A DNA stretch of 61,403 nt from Mycobacterium gordonae (GTDB lineage: Bacteria > Actinomycetota > Actinomycetes > Mycobacteriales > Mycobacteriaceae), in the NCBI RefSeq assembly GCF_001417955.2, contig NZ_LKTM01000212.1, positions 1-61,403 of the forward strand. Reading direction: 5' to 3'. A program made the translations under genes and the position numbers. The notes under the pieces were generated by a model. That model did not search any database. It had not been told where the DNA came from and saw nothing but the letters and a program-made list of their open reading frames with translations. How positions within the stretch are numbered: the stretch's first letter is position 1; every line of letters starts with the position of its first letter. Positions 44,640-53,213 of this stretch are shown here, in pieces.

Positions 44640-45398
44640 ATGACCAGCGTACGTAGTTGCGTGATGGTTGCCATGGAAAGCCGTGGCGACTCAGCCGTCC
44701 TACGCGCCGATGGCGTGCTGGACAGCTCCACCTACAGGAGTCTGCGCGACAGCGTGATCAAGGCGGCACTGGACGAACCCCAAGCGGTCATCGTCGACGT
44801 CGACGGACTGGCAGTGCCCTCCCCCTCGGCCTGGTCGGTATTCACCAGCGCCCGCTGGCACGTGAACATCTGGCCGGGTGTGCCGATTCTATTGGTATCC
44901 AATGATATTCGCAAAAGGAGCGCGATCGCCGGCTGCGGCGTGGCCCGGTACGTGCCGGTGCATCCGACCTGCGACGCCGCCTTCTTGGCCGCGGGCGACT
45001 TCTGCTGGCACAGTCGCCACCGTGGCAGCGCCCAACTTCCCCGTGATCGGGCCGCTAAGCGCTTGGCGCGCGCCATGATTGACGAGTGGCTTACCGCTTG
45101 GTCATGCGACCCGCTGATAACGGTGGCCGGCACCGTCGCGACGGTCTTCATAGAAAACGTGCTCGAGCACACCGGCAGCGCGCCGGTCCTGATCGTGGAA
45201 AGTTGCCAAGACACCGTGGCTGTCGCCGTGGAAGATTCCAGTCAGCGACCGGCAATCAGGCACGAAGATACGGGCTGTGGCGCCGACCTCGTTTCCGGGC
45301 TGGCCATCGTTTCGGTTTTGTGCCGCGCCTGGGGATGCACGCCGACGTCATCCGGAAAAACCGTGTGGGCGCTGGTGGGATCCGAAAATCGGCTCTGA
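44640..45398 (+). CDS. STAS domain fused to a HATPase-like domain
   Basis: The 252-residue protein has an N-terminal STAS-like fold (VLDSSTYRSLRDSVIKAALD, AVIVDVDGLAVPSPSAWSV; residues about 15-120), as in anti-anti-sigma factors. The C-terminal half resembles an RsbW-type ATPase (GTVATVFIENVLEHTGSAP, then DLVSGLAIVSVLC). Antagonist and kinase-like parts in one chain suggest a self-contained partner-switching regulator. N- and G-boxes are weakly conserved (EN present), so ATPase activity is uncertain. ATG at 44640 with GGAG upstream. Confidence 0.75.
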   Translation: MTSVRSCVMVAMESRGDSAVLRADGVLDSSTYRSLRDSVIKAALDEPQAVIVDVDGLAVPSPSAWSVFTSARWHVNIWPGVPILLVSNDIRKRSAIAGCGVARYVPVHPTCDAAFLAAGDFCWHSRHRGSAQLPRDRAAKRLARAMIDEWLTAWSCDPLITVAGTVATVFIENVLEHTGSAPVLIVESCQDTVAVAVEDSSQRPAIRHEDTGCGADLVSGLAIVSVLCRAWGCTPTSSGKTVWALVGSENRL

Positions 45399-45554
45399 GA
45401 ACGTCCGATTGCAATGTTGATGGAGGTCGCGGGCTGATTCGTGCCCGATTCCCGCCCGATTTGAGCATGTCCGGCCCCCGCAGGCCCTGTCCAGTTAGCG
45501 AATCGCTTGCTCCAAGCCGTTTGCCCGGTACCGGGCACGGCAACCCAACAACAC

Positions 45555-46691
45555 GTGAGGATCGCCATTGTTTGGGGCGACGACGTCTGCGCTGGTAATC
45601 AGGATCTCGTCGGAAATGAGCTAGAAGACGACTTCGGAAGGCTGTGCGCGGCGCTGACCGCCCATGGTCACACCGTAACGGCCCACCCCCGTGCCGGTGT
45701 CGGCCCGGCCGCGCCGGTAGCGCCGGCCAAGGTGTTGCCGTTCGTCGGCGATTGGGCGGCCGAGTTGTCCCGTGAGTGGTCCGGCGACCCGCCCGACATC
45801 GTGCACGGCTTCGGGTGGCTGGGGGGACTGGCCGCGCAGTTGGCCGCCCGCCGTAACCACCTGACTACCGTGCAAAGTTTTTACGGCCTGGCCGCCACGG
45901 TTTCCGGCCCGCACAACGGACAGGCCGCCGATTCCGAACGTGCCCGCCTCGAACCGTTGCTGATCCGCGGCGCTGCCTGGGTGACCGGCGGCAGCAGCGA
46001 GGAACTGGCTACGCTGACGCGGCTGCGTCGCAATCGGGCCCGCACCTCTCTGCTATCCACCGGGATCGACGTCGAACGCTACGCCTGCACCGATCCCACC
46101 TGGGTGGCAAACGATAGCTTCAGGATCGTGCAGGCCGCGCCGAATCTGCAGCCCTGCAATGGATTCGACAAGACCATCCGGGTTCTGCCGCATGTACCGG
46201 ACAGCGAACTGGTGATCGTGGAGACGTCCACCAACGACGCCCGCAACAAGCGCGAACGGGCCAAACTCAAGCGGATGGCCACCGGCCTCGGCGTGAGTAA
46301 CCGGGTTCAGTTCGCGGGTTGCGTTGCACCCGAGGATGTTCCGCCGCTGCTCTGGTCCGCCGATGTGGTCGCGTGCACGCCGCGGGTGGCGCCACGGGCC
46401 ACGTCAGCACTGCAGGCCATGGCCAGCGGCCGGGTCGTCGTCGGGACGGCGGTGGGGGCCCTGATGGATACCGTGATCGGAAATGTCACCGGCCTGCTGG
46501 TGTCTCCGACAAAGCCGCACGAACTGGCCGGCGCGTTGAAAGCCATGCAACAACAGCGCTTTCAGCGCCAGAGCATGGGCTCAGCCGGCCGCTCCCGGGC
46601 AATGTCGCGATTCACCTGGGACCGAATCGCCCAAGACGCGCTGAGCATCTATCAACAGGCAAGTCACGTGAAAACCAGCGCCATAGCCTAG
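45555..46691 (+). CDS. GT4-type glycosyltransferase
   Basis: This GT-B fold protein of about 378 residues begins VRIAIVWGDDV and has IVHGFGWLGGLAAQLAA, LSTGIDVERY, VQAAPNLQPCNGFDKTIR and MASGRVVVGTAVGALMD in the order typical of GT4. The canonical EGFGL-type Glu motif is altered (CTPRVAPRATSALQAM). The sugar and acceptor are unknown. GTG at 45555; 12 nt before the AraC gene, so co-expressed. Confidence 0.85.
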   Translation: MRIAIVWGDDVCAGNQDLVGNELEDDFGRLCAALTAHGHTVTAHPRAGVGPAAPVAPAKVLPFVGDWAAELSREWSGDPPDIVHGFGWLGGLAAQLAARRNHLTTVQSFYGLAATVSGPHNGQAADSERARLEPLLIRGAAWVTGGSSEELATLTRLRRNRARTSLLSTGIDVERYACTDPTWVANDSFRIVQAAPNLQPCNGFDKTIRVLPHVPDSELVIVETSTNDARNKRERAKLKRMATGLGVSNRVQFAGCVAPEDVPPLLWSADVVACTPRVAPRATSALQAMASGRVVVGTAVGALMDTVIGNVTGLLVSPTKPHELAGALKAMQQQRFQRQSMGSAGRSRAMSRFTWDRIAQDALSIYQQASHVKTSAIA

Positions 46692-46703
46692 GAAACCGAA
46701 CAT

Positions 46704-47702
46704 ATGACAACCGCGCCTTACCTACCGGACACCGCCGACCGATCGCAGGAGGGTCGCCCGCCGGAGGCGGTCCGGTACGCGAAGTTCCACACCTCGGACT
46801 CCGAGGCGGCGAAACGCTTTTTCGCCGAGGCCTACCAACCGGGCTGGCGGACCACCAGCCTGCCCGGTGGCTCGTCGGTCACCCATCAGCGCTTCGAGTC
46901 CGAACCCGTCACCATCGACGAGGTGCTGGTCGAGGGCCGCGTGGGCTGCGAAATTCGCGCCACCGACGCTGTGGTGGTCATCCACCCGCGCGCGGGCTCG
47001 CTGACGCTGGCCGGCGACCCCGGCACCAGGATGGATACCCCGGTGATCGCCGCCGACGGTCTACCATGCGCCATTCAGGCGAACACGGCCCGCTTTCACG
47101 TCGTGCGGATGGATCTGCGGCACTTGACCCAGGTCGCGGCGGAGAAGACGGGGCCGCTACCCCAGAACATCCGCTTCGCCAGCTGCCGCCCCCGCTCGAT
47201 GTCGGTCGCCCGCACGTGGACCCAGGCGCTGGACTATGTCATCGCCAGCCTGTCCTACGCCGAAACCGCTCAGCAGCCACTGGTCGTCAACGCGGCAGGC
47301 AACCTGCTCGGCGCCGCGTTGCTGGAGTGCTTCCCCTCCAACATGAACGACGGCCAGGACCTGCTGCGGAACCCTGCGGTGCCACCGACGTTGAAGGGCG
47401 CGATCTCGTTCATTCACCGCCACGCCGGCGACGGCATCGGGGTCAACGACGTCGCCGACGCACTGCGCATGACCTCCCGCGCGGTTCAGTACCTGTTCCG
47501 GCAGCATCTGGACACCACGCCCACCGAGTATCTGCGCCGCGTGCGCCTGCACCGCGCCCATCAGGAGCTGATCAACAGCGACCGGTCCACCACCACCGTC
47601 AGCGAAGTGGCCCACCGGTGGAGCTTCGCCCACACCGGCCGGTTCGCCGCGCTGTATCGCAAGACCTACGGCCAGAGCCCGCACGCCACGCTTCAGCAGT
47701 AA
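46704..47702 (+). CDS. AraC-family transcriptional regulator
   Basis: In this 332-residue regulator the C-terminal double HTH includes IGVNDVADALRMTSRAVQYLF and TVSEVAHRWSFAHTGRFAALY, ending in the YGQSPHATL signature. The N-terminal part (about 1-190) resembles the cupin-like ligand-binding region of AraC-binding-domain proteins. It is in an apparent operon with the GT4 gene, so it may control a surface glycosylation process. Confidence 0.9.
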   Translation: MTTAPYLPDTADRSQEGRPPEAVRYAKFHTSDSEAAKRFFAEAYQPGWRTTSLPGGSSVTHQRFESEPVTIDEVLVEGRVGCEIRATDAVVVIHPRAGSLTLAGDPGTRMDTPVIAADGLPCAIQANTARFHVVRMDLRHLTQVAAEKTGPLPQNIRFASCRPRSMSVARTWTQALDYVIASLSYAETAQQPLVVNAAGNLLGAALLECFPSNMNDGQDLLRNPAVPPTLKGAISFIHRHAGDGIGVNDVADALRMTSRAVQYLFRQHLDTTPTEYLRRVRLHRAHQELINSDRSTTTVSEVAHRWSFAHTGRFAALYRKTYGQSPHATLQQ

Positions 47703-47708
47703 CGTTCG

Positions 47709-48428
47709 CTACAAACCTTCGCGGGTACGCAGTAGCCGGTCGACCCGGTCGGCCGCGTTGTCGTTGACGACGTCCTGAGACGTGATCTCGTCAACGACCC
47801 GCTCGGCGATGTCGCGCAGCTTGACGTTCGACTCCTGCGACAGCTTCACCAGCAGGTCGAACGCCGACTCGGCGTTGACCCCGTACCGCAGCATCAGAAT
47901 CCCCATCGCCTGGTTGATCACCGCGCGTCGCGAATCGACCGCCAACAGCGCCTCACTGAGGTGCTTCTGCAGGTCAGCGTCGAACTGATCGGTGACGTCG
48001 ATGTAGAAGCCGCCGATGCCCAGCAGTCGGCCGTCCGGCCCGCCGAACCGGTCGCCCACCACCACCACCAGATGAGTTTCACCCCGGGTATCGACGATGC
48101 GATGCCTGCTGCTGAACGCGGCGCCGTGCCGGCGCACCTGCTCGATCAGCTCTGGAACTGTCGGTTTGTCGTCGGGATGCTTGTGTTTGAGCAACAACTG
48201 CGTCGTCGGCTGCACGCTGCCCGGCTCATAGCCGTGCATTCGTGCCACCTCTTCCGACCATTCCCAACGGTCTTCTCGGGCCAGGTAGCGAAATCTCCCC
48301 ACCAGTGGCCACCGGCGACCCCTCTTTCGCCGCGTATCTGCGCACACCAGGGTCATAATATTCCGAACCGCGCGCCACGTCTGAACTTCGGTGCCTGCCC
48401 GATTCGCTTTCCGGACAAAATCCAGCAT
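47709..48428 (-). CDS. PAS-ANTAR domain RNA-binding regulator
   Basis: In this 239-residue protein the PAS fold lies at about residues 45-150 (RWEWSEEVARMHGYEPGSV, GFYIDVTDQ) and the C-terminal ANTAR domain has AVINQAMGILMLRYGVNAESAFDLL. ANTAR domains bind paired hairpins and prevent transcription termination. It converges with the AraC gene, 6 nt apart. Confidence 0.9.
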   Translation of the reverse strand: MLDFVRKANRAGTEVQTWRAVRNIMTLVCADTRRKRGRRWPLVGRFRYLAREDRWEWSEEVARMHGYEPGSVQPTTQLLLKHKHPDDKPTVPELIEQVRRHGAAFSSRHRIVDTRGETHLVVVVGDRFGGPDGRLLGIGGFYIDVTDQFDADLQKHLSEALLAVDSRRAVINQAMGILMLRYGVNAESAFDLLVKLSQESNVKLRDIAERVVDEITSQDVVNDNAADRVDRLLRTREGL

Positions 48429-48443
48429 GCGAATGTTGTTGCA

Positions 48444-49502
48444 CTAGGCCGTCTTGGCCAAGGCTGGTGGACGAGTTTTGTTGTTGCCCTTGGCTATTCG
48501 CCGGATCATCTCCCGGGTGGCCTTTTCCAGCACGCCTTGTGCGACGTCCGGGCGATCAGCTCGCGCGGCGCGCCGCACGGCAGAGGTGATGGTGATGCCC
48601 TCCCGGTAGCCGCTGACCACCCGAGGGTCCACGTAGGAACTGCGAGCCACCGCGGGTGTGTTGCCCAGTTCCTCGGAGACCTCCCGCATGACTGCGGCCT
48701 CGACCCGCTTGGCGACCCGCTGGGATACCGCCGGGTCCGCGTCCGCGAAGGCTGTGGCGGCCAGCACGGTGCCATGCCAGGTCCGGAGGTCTTTGACGCT
48801 GTAGCCGGAACCAACGAGCTCTTTGAACCGGGCATTGAGGTCGTCGCTGTGCACGTCGACCCATTCGGAGCCGTCGCGCCACATCAAAAATCGCCCGTTG
48901 CTGCAATCGGTCCTGCGTAACAGCGCGCGCACCGCACGCACCAACTCGGCGTTCTCGATCTCATACTGGCGCTGCACCCCGCTCTTGGCGGGGTAGTCGA
49001 AGGCCACCGAGTCGCGACGCAGCGTGACATGCTCACAGAGCAGGGTGGCCAGACCGTAGGATTCGTTCTCCTCGGCGTACTGCTCGCCGCCGGCGCGGAA
49101 GTAGCCCAGGTCGAGCAGGTGCAGGCCCAGGGCAAGCACCCGGTCGCGGGTCAGTCCGCGCCCGGCCAGGTCGCGGGCGATGCGCTCGCGCCAGGCCGGC
49201 AACTCCTTGGACAGCTCCAGCACCCGATCGAACTTCTCTTCCGCCCGTTCTTGCTGCCACCGCTGGTGGTAGAGGTACTGGCGCCGGCCCGCCGCGTCCG
49301 TGCCGACGGCCTGGATGTGTCCGTTGGCGTAGGGCGCGATCCACACCTTCTTCCACGCCGGCGGAATGACCAGGTCCTTGATGCGCTGCAACGCGTCGGC
49401 ATCGGTCAACCGCTCCCCGTCGGGGCCGTAATAGGCGAACCCCTTGCCACGGCGTTTGCGCGTCAGCCCGGGCTTGGCTAAATCACTGCGGCGCAGCCGC
49501 AT
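48444..49502 (-). CDS. Eukaryotic/poxvirus-type DNA topoisomerase IB
   Basis: The 352-residue protein has an N-terminal clamp (VIPPAWKKVWIAPYANGHIQAVG). Catalytic residues are Arg in YLYHQRWQ, Lys in the beta-hairpin, Arg in VKDLRTWHGT, His/Asn further on, and the nucleophile in ARSSYVDPRV. It relaxes supercoils of both signs without ATP. The gene is absent from M. tuberculosis and scattered in actinobacteria, suggesting horizontal gain with this accessory block. Confidence 0.92.
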   Translation of the reverse strand: MRLRRSDLAKPGLTRKRRGKGFAYYGPDGERLTDADALQRIKDLVIPPAWKKVWIAPYANGHIQAVGTDAAGRRQYLYHQRWQQERAEEKFDRVLELSKELPAWRERIARDLAGRGLTRDRVLALGLHLLDLGYFRAGGEQYAEENESYGLATLLCEHVTLRRDSVAFDYPAKSGVQRQYEIENAELVRAVRALLRRTDCSNGRFLMWRDGSEWVDVHSDDLNARFKELVGSGYSVKDLRTWHGTVLAATAFADADPAVSQRVAKRVEAAVMREVSEELGNTPAVARSSYVDPRVVSGYREGITITSAVRRAARADRPDVAQGVLEKATREMIRRIAKGNNKTRPPALAKTA

Positions 49503-49623
49503 CGGCGTCCTCCGCTGTCCCCGACGTCACGTCGGCTGAACGGTGGATAACCCGCGCGGCCGGGGCTCACACCTGCCGGACGCGAGTTCGTAGCAGCAAC
49601 GGAATCATTGCACCAGTTAGATG

Positions 49624-49661
49624 CGCAACGACCCGCCACTCCGTTGTGGCGGGTCGTTGCG
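49624..49661 (-). terminator. Strong terminator-like hairpin after the haem-binding protein gene
   Basis: A perfect stem of at least 15 bp (GCAACGACCCGCCAC with its complement, 6-nt loop) lies 15 nt past the stop. There is no T tract. Confidence 0.65.
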
Positions 49662-49675
49662 TCTCGACCGGACAA

Positions 49676-50074
49676 TCAGCCGGCCATGAATTCCTGGTAA
49701 GCCGATTCCAGGTTCGGCGGCAGGGCCGACACGTTGCACTGACGTTCGGTGTCGCCGATCGGCGCCAGAATGCCCCGCAGGTCGTAGTACTCGTTGGGGT
49801 GCGAGGTGAAGTAGCCGCGGAGGTTGGCGGCCGCTTCTCCGCGCGGCTGCCCGTACGCCGCGGTGACCACCTGGTTGGCACCCGGGTGGCCGGCGAGGTA
49901 CTGCTCTGCCGCACCCCGCGCCGACATGACGGTGGAGTTGACGCCTTGAGGGCTGCAGTCAGGTGCCGCCGCGGCCGACGGCGCGCCGGCGATACCCATG
50001 GCGATTCCCCCGAGCAGACAACCGGCGCTGATACCGGCTACGCGGCGGCGAGCGACGATACTGCTGAATTTCAT
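49676..50074 (-). CDS. Secreted haem-binding-type protein (hemophore family)
   Basis: The 132-residue protein has a signal peptide (VAGISAGCLLGGIAMGIAG, cleavage near AAA-AP). The mature helical domain has CSPQGVNSTVMSARGAAEQYLAGHP and ends in QCNVSALPPNLESAYQEFM; its two Cys likely form a disulfide. It matches the mycobacterial haem-binding/hemophore family (Rv0203-like). Haem binding is inferred from the family. ATG at 50074 with GGAGG upstream. Confidence 0.8.
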   Translation of the reverse strand: MKFSSIVARRRVAGISAGCLLGGIAMGIAGAPSAAAAPDCSPQGVNSTVMSARGAAEQYLAGHPGANQVVTAAYGQPRGEAAANLRGYFTSHPNEYYDLRGILAPIGDTERQCNVSALPPNLESAYQEFMAG

Positions 50075-50359
50075 GATGTTTGTTCCTCCGAATGAGTGAA
50101 CCGATCGTTGGGGTCCCGATCCCCTGAAATCCAAGGTAGCGAAATCGAAAACGGTTCAGCCGACGCTGTTTCCGGCCACCAAACGAATGCGGCAGGCGAA
50201 TGCCGAAAATAATGTGACGCAAGAAACTCGAGGGACGAATTCAGGCGGGCAAACAACCGGAGAAATGCGGCAGCAGCGCGGAGACTCTTAGAGAACGCGG
50301 CGGTTTCTTATCAGATCGTGACCTGGTTTGTGACGGAACCGTTACCCGCGCGAGCCCTA

Positions 50360-50728
50360 TCAGCGGTTGAGCTTGCCTTCCCGCGCACCGGTGAGGGCGT
50401 CGTCCAGCGTCGGATACAAGGGGAATGTCTTGTCCAGGCCGGTCAGGTGAATCGGCCTTCTGGTCGCCGGTCCGCGCGCCACCACACCGAACTCCGCCGC
50501 ATCGCCGAGCTTCTCGTAGGTCGCCGCCAGGATCTTCAACCCCACCGAACCGAGGAATTCCACCGCGGACAGATCGATGATCAGCGCCGAGGGACCGTCC
50601 ACCACCACGCCGCCGATAGCCTCCTCCAAGGCCGGTGCCGTGACCAGGTCAATTTCGCCACCGATGCTGAGTACGACGATGCCGTCATGGTCTGCGACCG
50701 TGGCGGTGATCGAATCAGGAGCTGACAA
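50360..50728 (-). CDS. rsfB: Anti-anti-sigma factor RsfB
   Basis: The 122-residue STAS protein has LSIGGEIDLVTAPALEEAI and IIDLSAVEFLGSVGLKIL, with the regulatory Ser in FLGSVG. It closely matches Rv3687c (RsfB), which binds the anti-sigma factor UsfX/RsbW to free SigF. The TTG at 50728 gives SAPDSITATV after the start and exactly the M. tuberculosis length. It is divergent from the stressosome operon, which may act through it. Confidence 0.93.
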   Translation of the reverse strand: MSAPDSITATVADHDGIVVLSIGGEIDLVTAPALEEAIGGVVVDGPSALIIDLSAVEFLGSVGLKILAATYEKLGDAAEFGVVARGPATRRPIHLTGLDKTFPLYPTLDDALTGAREGKLNR

Positions 50729-50892
50729 CTGGCGATCCTTCAGTCCGGGCCTCACGAGTGAGCAAGTGTGCTGCAAGCCTAACCTGCCGTGCTTACCGCA
50801 AGTAGTGGAAGACCTCAAGAAGTCTCTCGATGTCGCTCAAGCTACTCTCCCCATAGCGGCCACTGGAGGGCTCGGAGGGGTTGGAGGGGCAC

Positions 50893-51771
50893 ATGTCAGA
50901 TTTGCCGTCAGATTCCAGCAGCACCGGTAACAGCGTCTCCTCCGAAGGTTTGCTACCGCAGCTCGTTCAGCACCTCCGGCGAAATCGGACCGCGCTGCGC
51001 GAAGAATGGGCTCGCCGAATCACCGAGGCGGAACTGCTGACCGCGATGACCCCGGAGGAGATCTTCTCCGAGGCGACCGCCGTCTACGACAACTACGTGG
51101 AGGTGCTCGAGACCGGCAGCGTCGAGGCGCTGCAGGACTACGCGCGCGACCTCTCCGAACGCATCATCCCGCGGGGCGTGGAGACCGATGAGGTGCTGGG
51201 CATCGTGCTGCTGCTGCGCGACGTCCTGGCGCGCTCGCTGTTCGAGAAGTACCAGGCCGAATTCGACATGCTCAACCGGGTGCTGGACGCCTACGAGCCG
51301 GCCGCCAACCGCATCGCCAACACGGTGGGCGTCAGCTTCGTGCAGGAACGCGAACGCATCATCCGCCAGCAGCAGGAGGCCATCCGCGAGCTGTCCACGC
51401 CGGTATTGCAGGTCCGCGAACAGCTGCTGATCCTGCCGATCATCGGCGTGCTCGACAGCCAGCGTGCCCGGCAGGTCACCGAGCAGCTGCTGCGCGCAAT
51501 CCGCGCCAACCGCGCCAAGGTGGTCGTCATCGATATCACCGGTGTGCCCACCATCGACTCAACGGTGGCCAACCACCTGGTGCAGACGGTCGACGCGTCG
51601 GGACTTATGGGCGCGAGTGTCATCATCACCGGCCTGTCCTCCGAGATCGCGCTGACCCTGGTGACCATCGGACTGGACCTGTCGAAGATGAATGCGGTAG
51701 GCGACCTGCAGGGCGGCATCGAAGAAGCCGAGCGTCTGCTCGGGTACGAAGTCACCCGCACCGGCGAGTAA
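50893..51771 (+). CDS. rsbR: Stressosome sensor RsbR
   Basis: In this 292-residue protein the N-terminal helical sensor domain (about 20-160) resembles a non-haem globin-like RsbR domain and ends in a linker coil (RERIIRQQQEAIRELSTPV). The STAS domain (about 168-285) has VVVIDITGVPTIDSTVANHL, in which Ser223/Thr224 lie at the RsbT phosphorylation position. RsbR and RsbS build the stressosome shell. GGAGGGG lies just before the ATG at 50893. Confidence 0.92.
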   Translation: MSDLPSDSSSTGNSVSSEGLLPQLVQHLRRNRTALREEWARRITEAELLTAMTPEEIFSEATAVYDNYVEVLETGSVEALQDYARDLSERIIPRGVETDEVLGIVLLLRDVLARSLFEKYQAEFDMLNRVLDAYEPAANRIANTVGVSFVQERERIIRQQQEAIRELSTPVLQVREQLLILPIIGVLDSQRARQVTEQLLRAIRANRAKVVVIDITGVPTIDSTVANHLVQTVDASGLMGASVIITGLSSEIALTLVTIGLDLSKMNAVGDLQGGIEEAERLLGYEVTRTGE

Positions 51772-51786
51772 GTCGGCGATCAGCCC

Positions 51787-52182
51787 ATGCCCGTACCGAT
51801 CCTGAAGCAGGGCGCGATCCTGATCGCGACCGTCCAGGCCGCTCTGACCGACTCCGACACCGAGCGGCTGCGCGAAGACCTGATGGAGCGGGTGAGCCGG
51901 TTCCGCGCTCAGGGGATCGTCGTCGACGTGACGGCCATCGACGTGATGGACTCGTTCGCGGCCCGGTCGCTGCGCACGATCGCGCACATGACCCGCTTGC
52001 GCGGGGCGACGACGGTGATCGTGGGTCTACAGCCGGAAGTGGCGTTCGCCATGGTGCAACTCGGCCTGGCCTTCGACGACATGAGCACCGCGCTGGACCT
52101 AGAAGAGGGCATATCGCTGCTCAACAAGCAGCTGGGGCTGGGGCTGGGCAAATCGATGATCGGGCGCGACGGTGGCGGGTGA
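51787..52182 (+). CDS. rsbS: Stressosome scaffold RsbS
   Basis: The 131-residue single STAS protein has VPILKQGAILIATVQAALT and VVDVTAIDVMDSFAARSL, with Ser56 at the site RsbT phosphorylates to release itself. A short Gly-rich tail (LGLGLGKSM) follows. It is 15 nt after rsbR and overlaps rsbT by 11 nt. Confidence 0.93.
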   Translation: MPVPILKQGAILIATVQAALTDSDTERLREDLMERVSRFRAQGIVVDVTAIDVMDSFAARSLRTIAHMTRLRGATTVIVGLQPEVAFAMVQLGLAFDDMSTALDLEEGISLLNKQLGLGLGKSMIGRDGGG

Positions 52183-52582
52183 GACCGTGGTCGCGATCAA
52201 CACCTCCGACGACATCGTCGCCGCCCGCAAAGCCGGTCATCAGCTCGCCCTCGATCTGGGGTTCTCCCTGACCGACGTCACGATGATCGCCACCGCGATC
52301 TCCGAGATCGCCCGCAACATCACCAGCTATGCCGGCCACGGCGAGGTTCGCGTCGCCGTCGCCGATCGGGAGGGACGCAAGGCGCTGGTGGTACGGGCCG
52401 AAGACGAAGGCCCCGGCATCGCCGACATCGACCGCGCGATGGAAGACGGATACACCACCGGGCGCGGCCTGGGCATGGGACTGCCGGGAGCGCGGCGGCT
52501 GATGGACCGCCTGGTGGTCGAGTCCTCGCTGGGGCGCGGAACGGTCATCGAGATGTGGAAATGGGTTCCGGCCCGTGCCTGA
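52172..52582 (+). CDS. rsbT: Switch kinase RsbT
   Basis: This 136-residue GHKL kinase has N-box ISEIARNITSYA (Asn49), G1 box EDEGPGI (about 77-83), and G2 box GRGLGMGLPGARRL. It is held on RsbR-RsbS at rest; under stress it phosphorylates them, leaves, and activates RsbU. GTG start. Confidence 0.94.
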   Translation: MAGETVVAINTSDDIVAARKAGHQLALDLGFSLTDVTMIATAISEIARNITSYAGHGEVRVAVADREGRKALVVRAEDEGPGIADIDRAMEDGYTTGRGLGMGLPGARRLMDRLVVESSLGRGTVIEMWKWVPARA

Positions 52583-53213
52583 CCGCTCCCGGTCGGCGGG
52601 TCGGTTCGGTCCGATCGAGTGGGCGACGGCCAGTCGCCCCCGTCCGGGCGAGCAACTCTGCGGCGACCAGGCCGTCGCGGTGGACGTCGACGGCGGGGCC
52701 GCGTTGTTCGGTGTGCTGGACGGTCTGGGCCACGGACCGGCCGCTGCCGGCGCCGCGCTGGCGGGTGTCGAGGCGCTCGCGAACGCCAGGGGACAGCGGC
52801 TGGAAGTTCTGGTCGCGCTCTCCCACCGGGTGCTGACCGGCACCAGGGGCGCCGCGATGTCTTTGGCCCGCATCGATTTTCAGACCAGCCAGCTGAGCTG
52901 GACCGGGATCGGCAACGTCCGGGCGAACCTGGTGGCCAAGAGCGTCGGAGGAGTCCAGATCCGGTCCAGCGCCCGGCTGGTCGGCGGCATCGTCGGCTAC
53001 CGAATCCCGGAAACCCGGCCCGCGCAGGTGGTTTCGATACGCACCGGCGATCTCTTGCTGATCACCAGCGACGGCATCTCTGACGACTACCTCGACCATC
53101 TCGACTTCGCGGCATCCGCCGCCGACATCGCCGAACAGGTTTTGGCGAAGCACGCCAAGGAAACCGACGACGCCATGGTGCTGGCCGCGCGTCACCGGGG
53201 TATCTCGACATGA
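52575..53213 (+). CDS. rsbX: RsbX-like feedback phosphatase
   Basis: This 212-residue PP2C-type phosphatase has metal residues in VLDGLGHGPAAA and TSDGISDDY, and a final DDAMVLAAR. RsbX dephosphorylates RsbR and RsbS to reset the stressosome. The GTG start lies within the rsbT 3' end and the stop overlaps the next gene by 4 nt. Confidence 0.9.
   Translation: MPDRSRSAGRFGPIEWATASRPRPGEQLCGDQAVAVDVDGGAALFGVLDGLGHGPAAAGAALAGVEALANARGQRLEVLVALSHRVLTGTRGAAMSLARIDFQTSQLSWTGIGNVRANLVAKSVGGVQIRSSARLVGGIVGYRIPETRPAQVVSIRTGDLLLITSDGISDDYLDHLDFAASAADIAEQVLAKHAKETDDAMVLAARHRGIST

Noticed and set aside
50775..50795. Possible IdeR half-site (GCCTAACCT) between rsfB and rsbR
   Set aside because: Only one half of the 19-bp iron box is present; the other half has no match.
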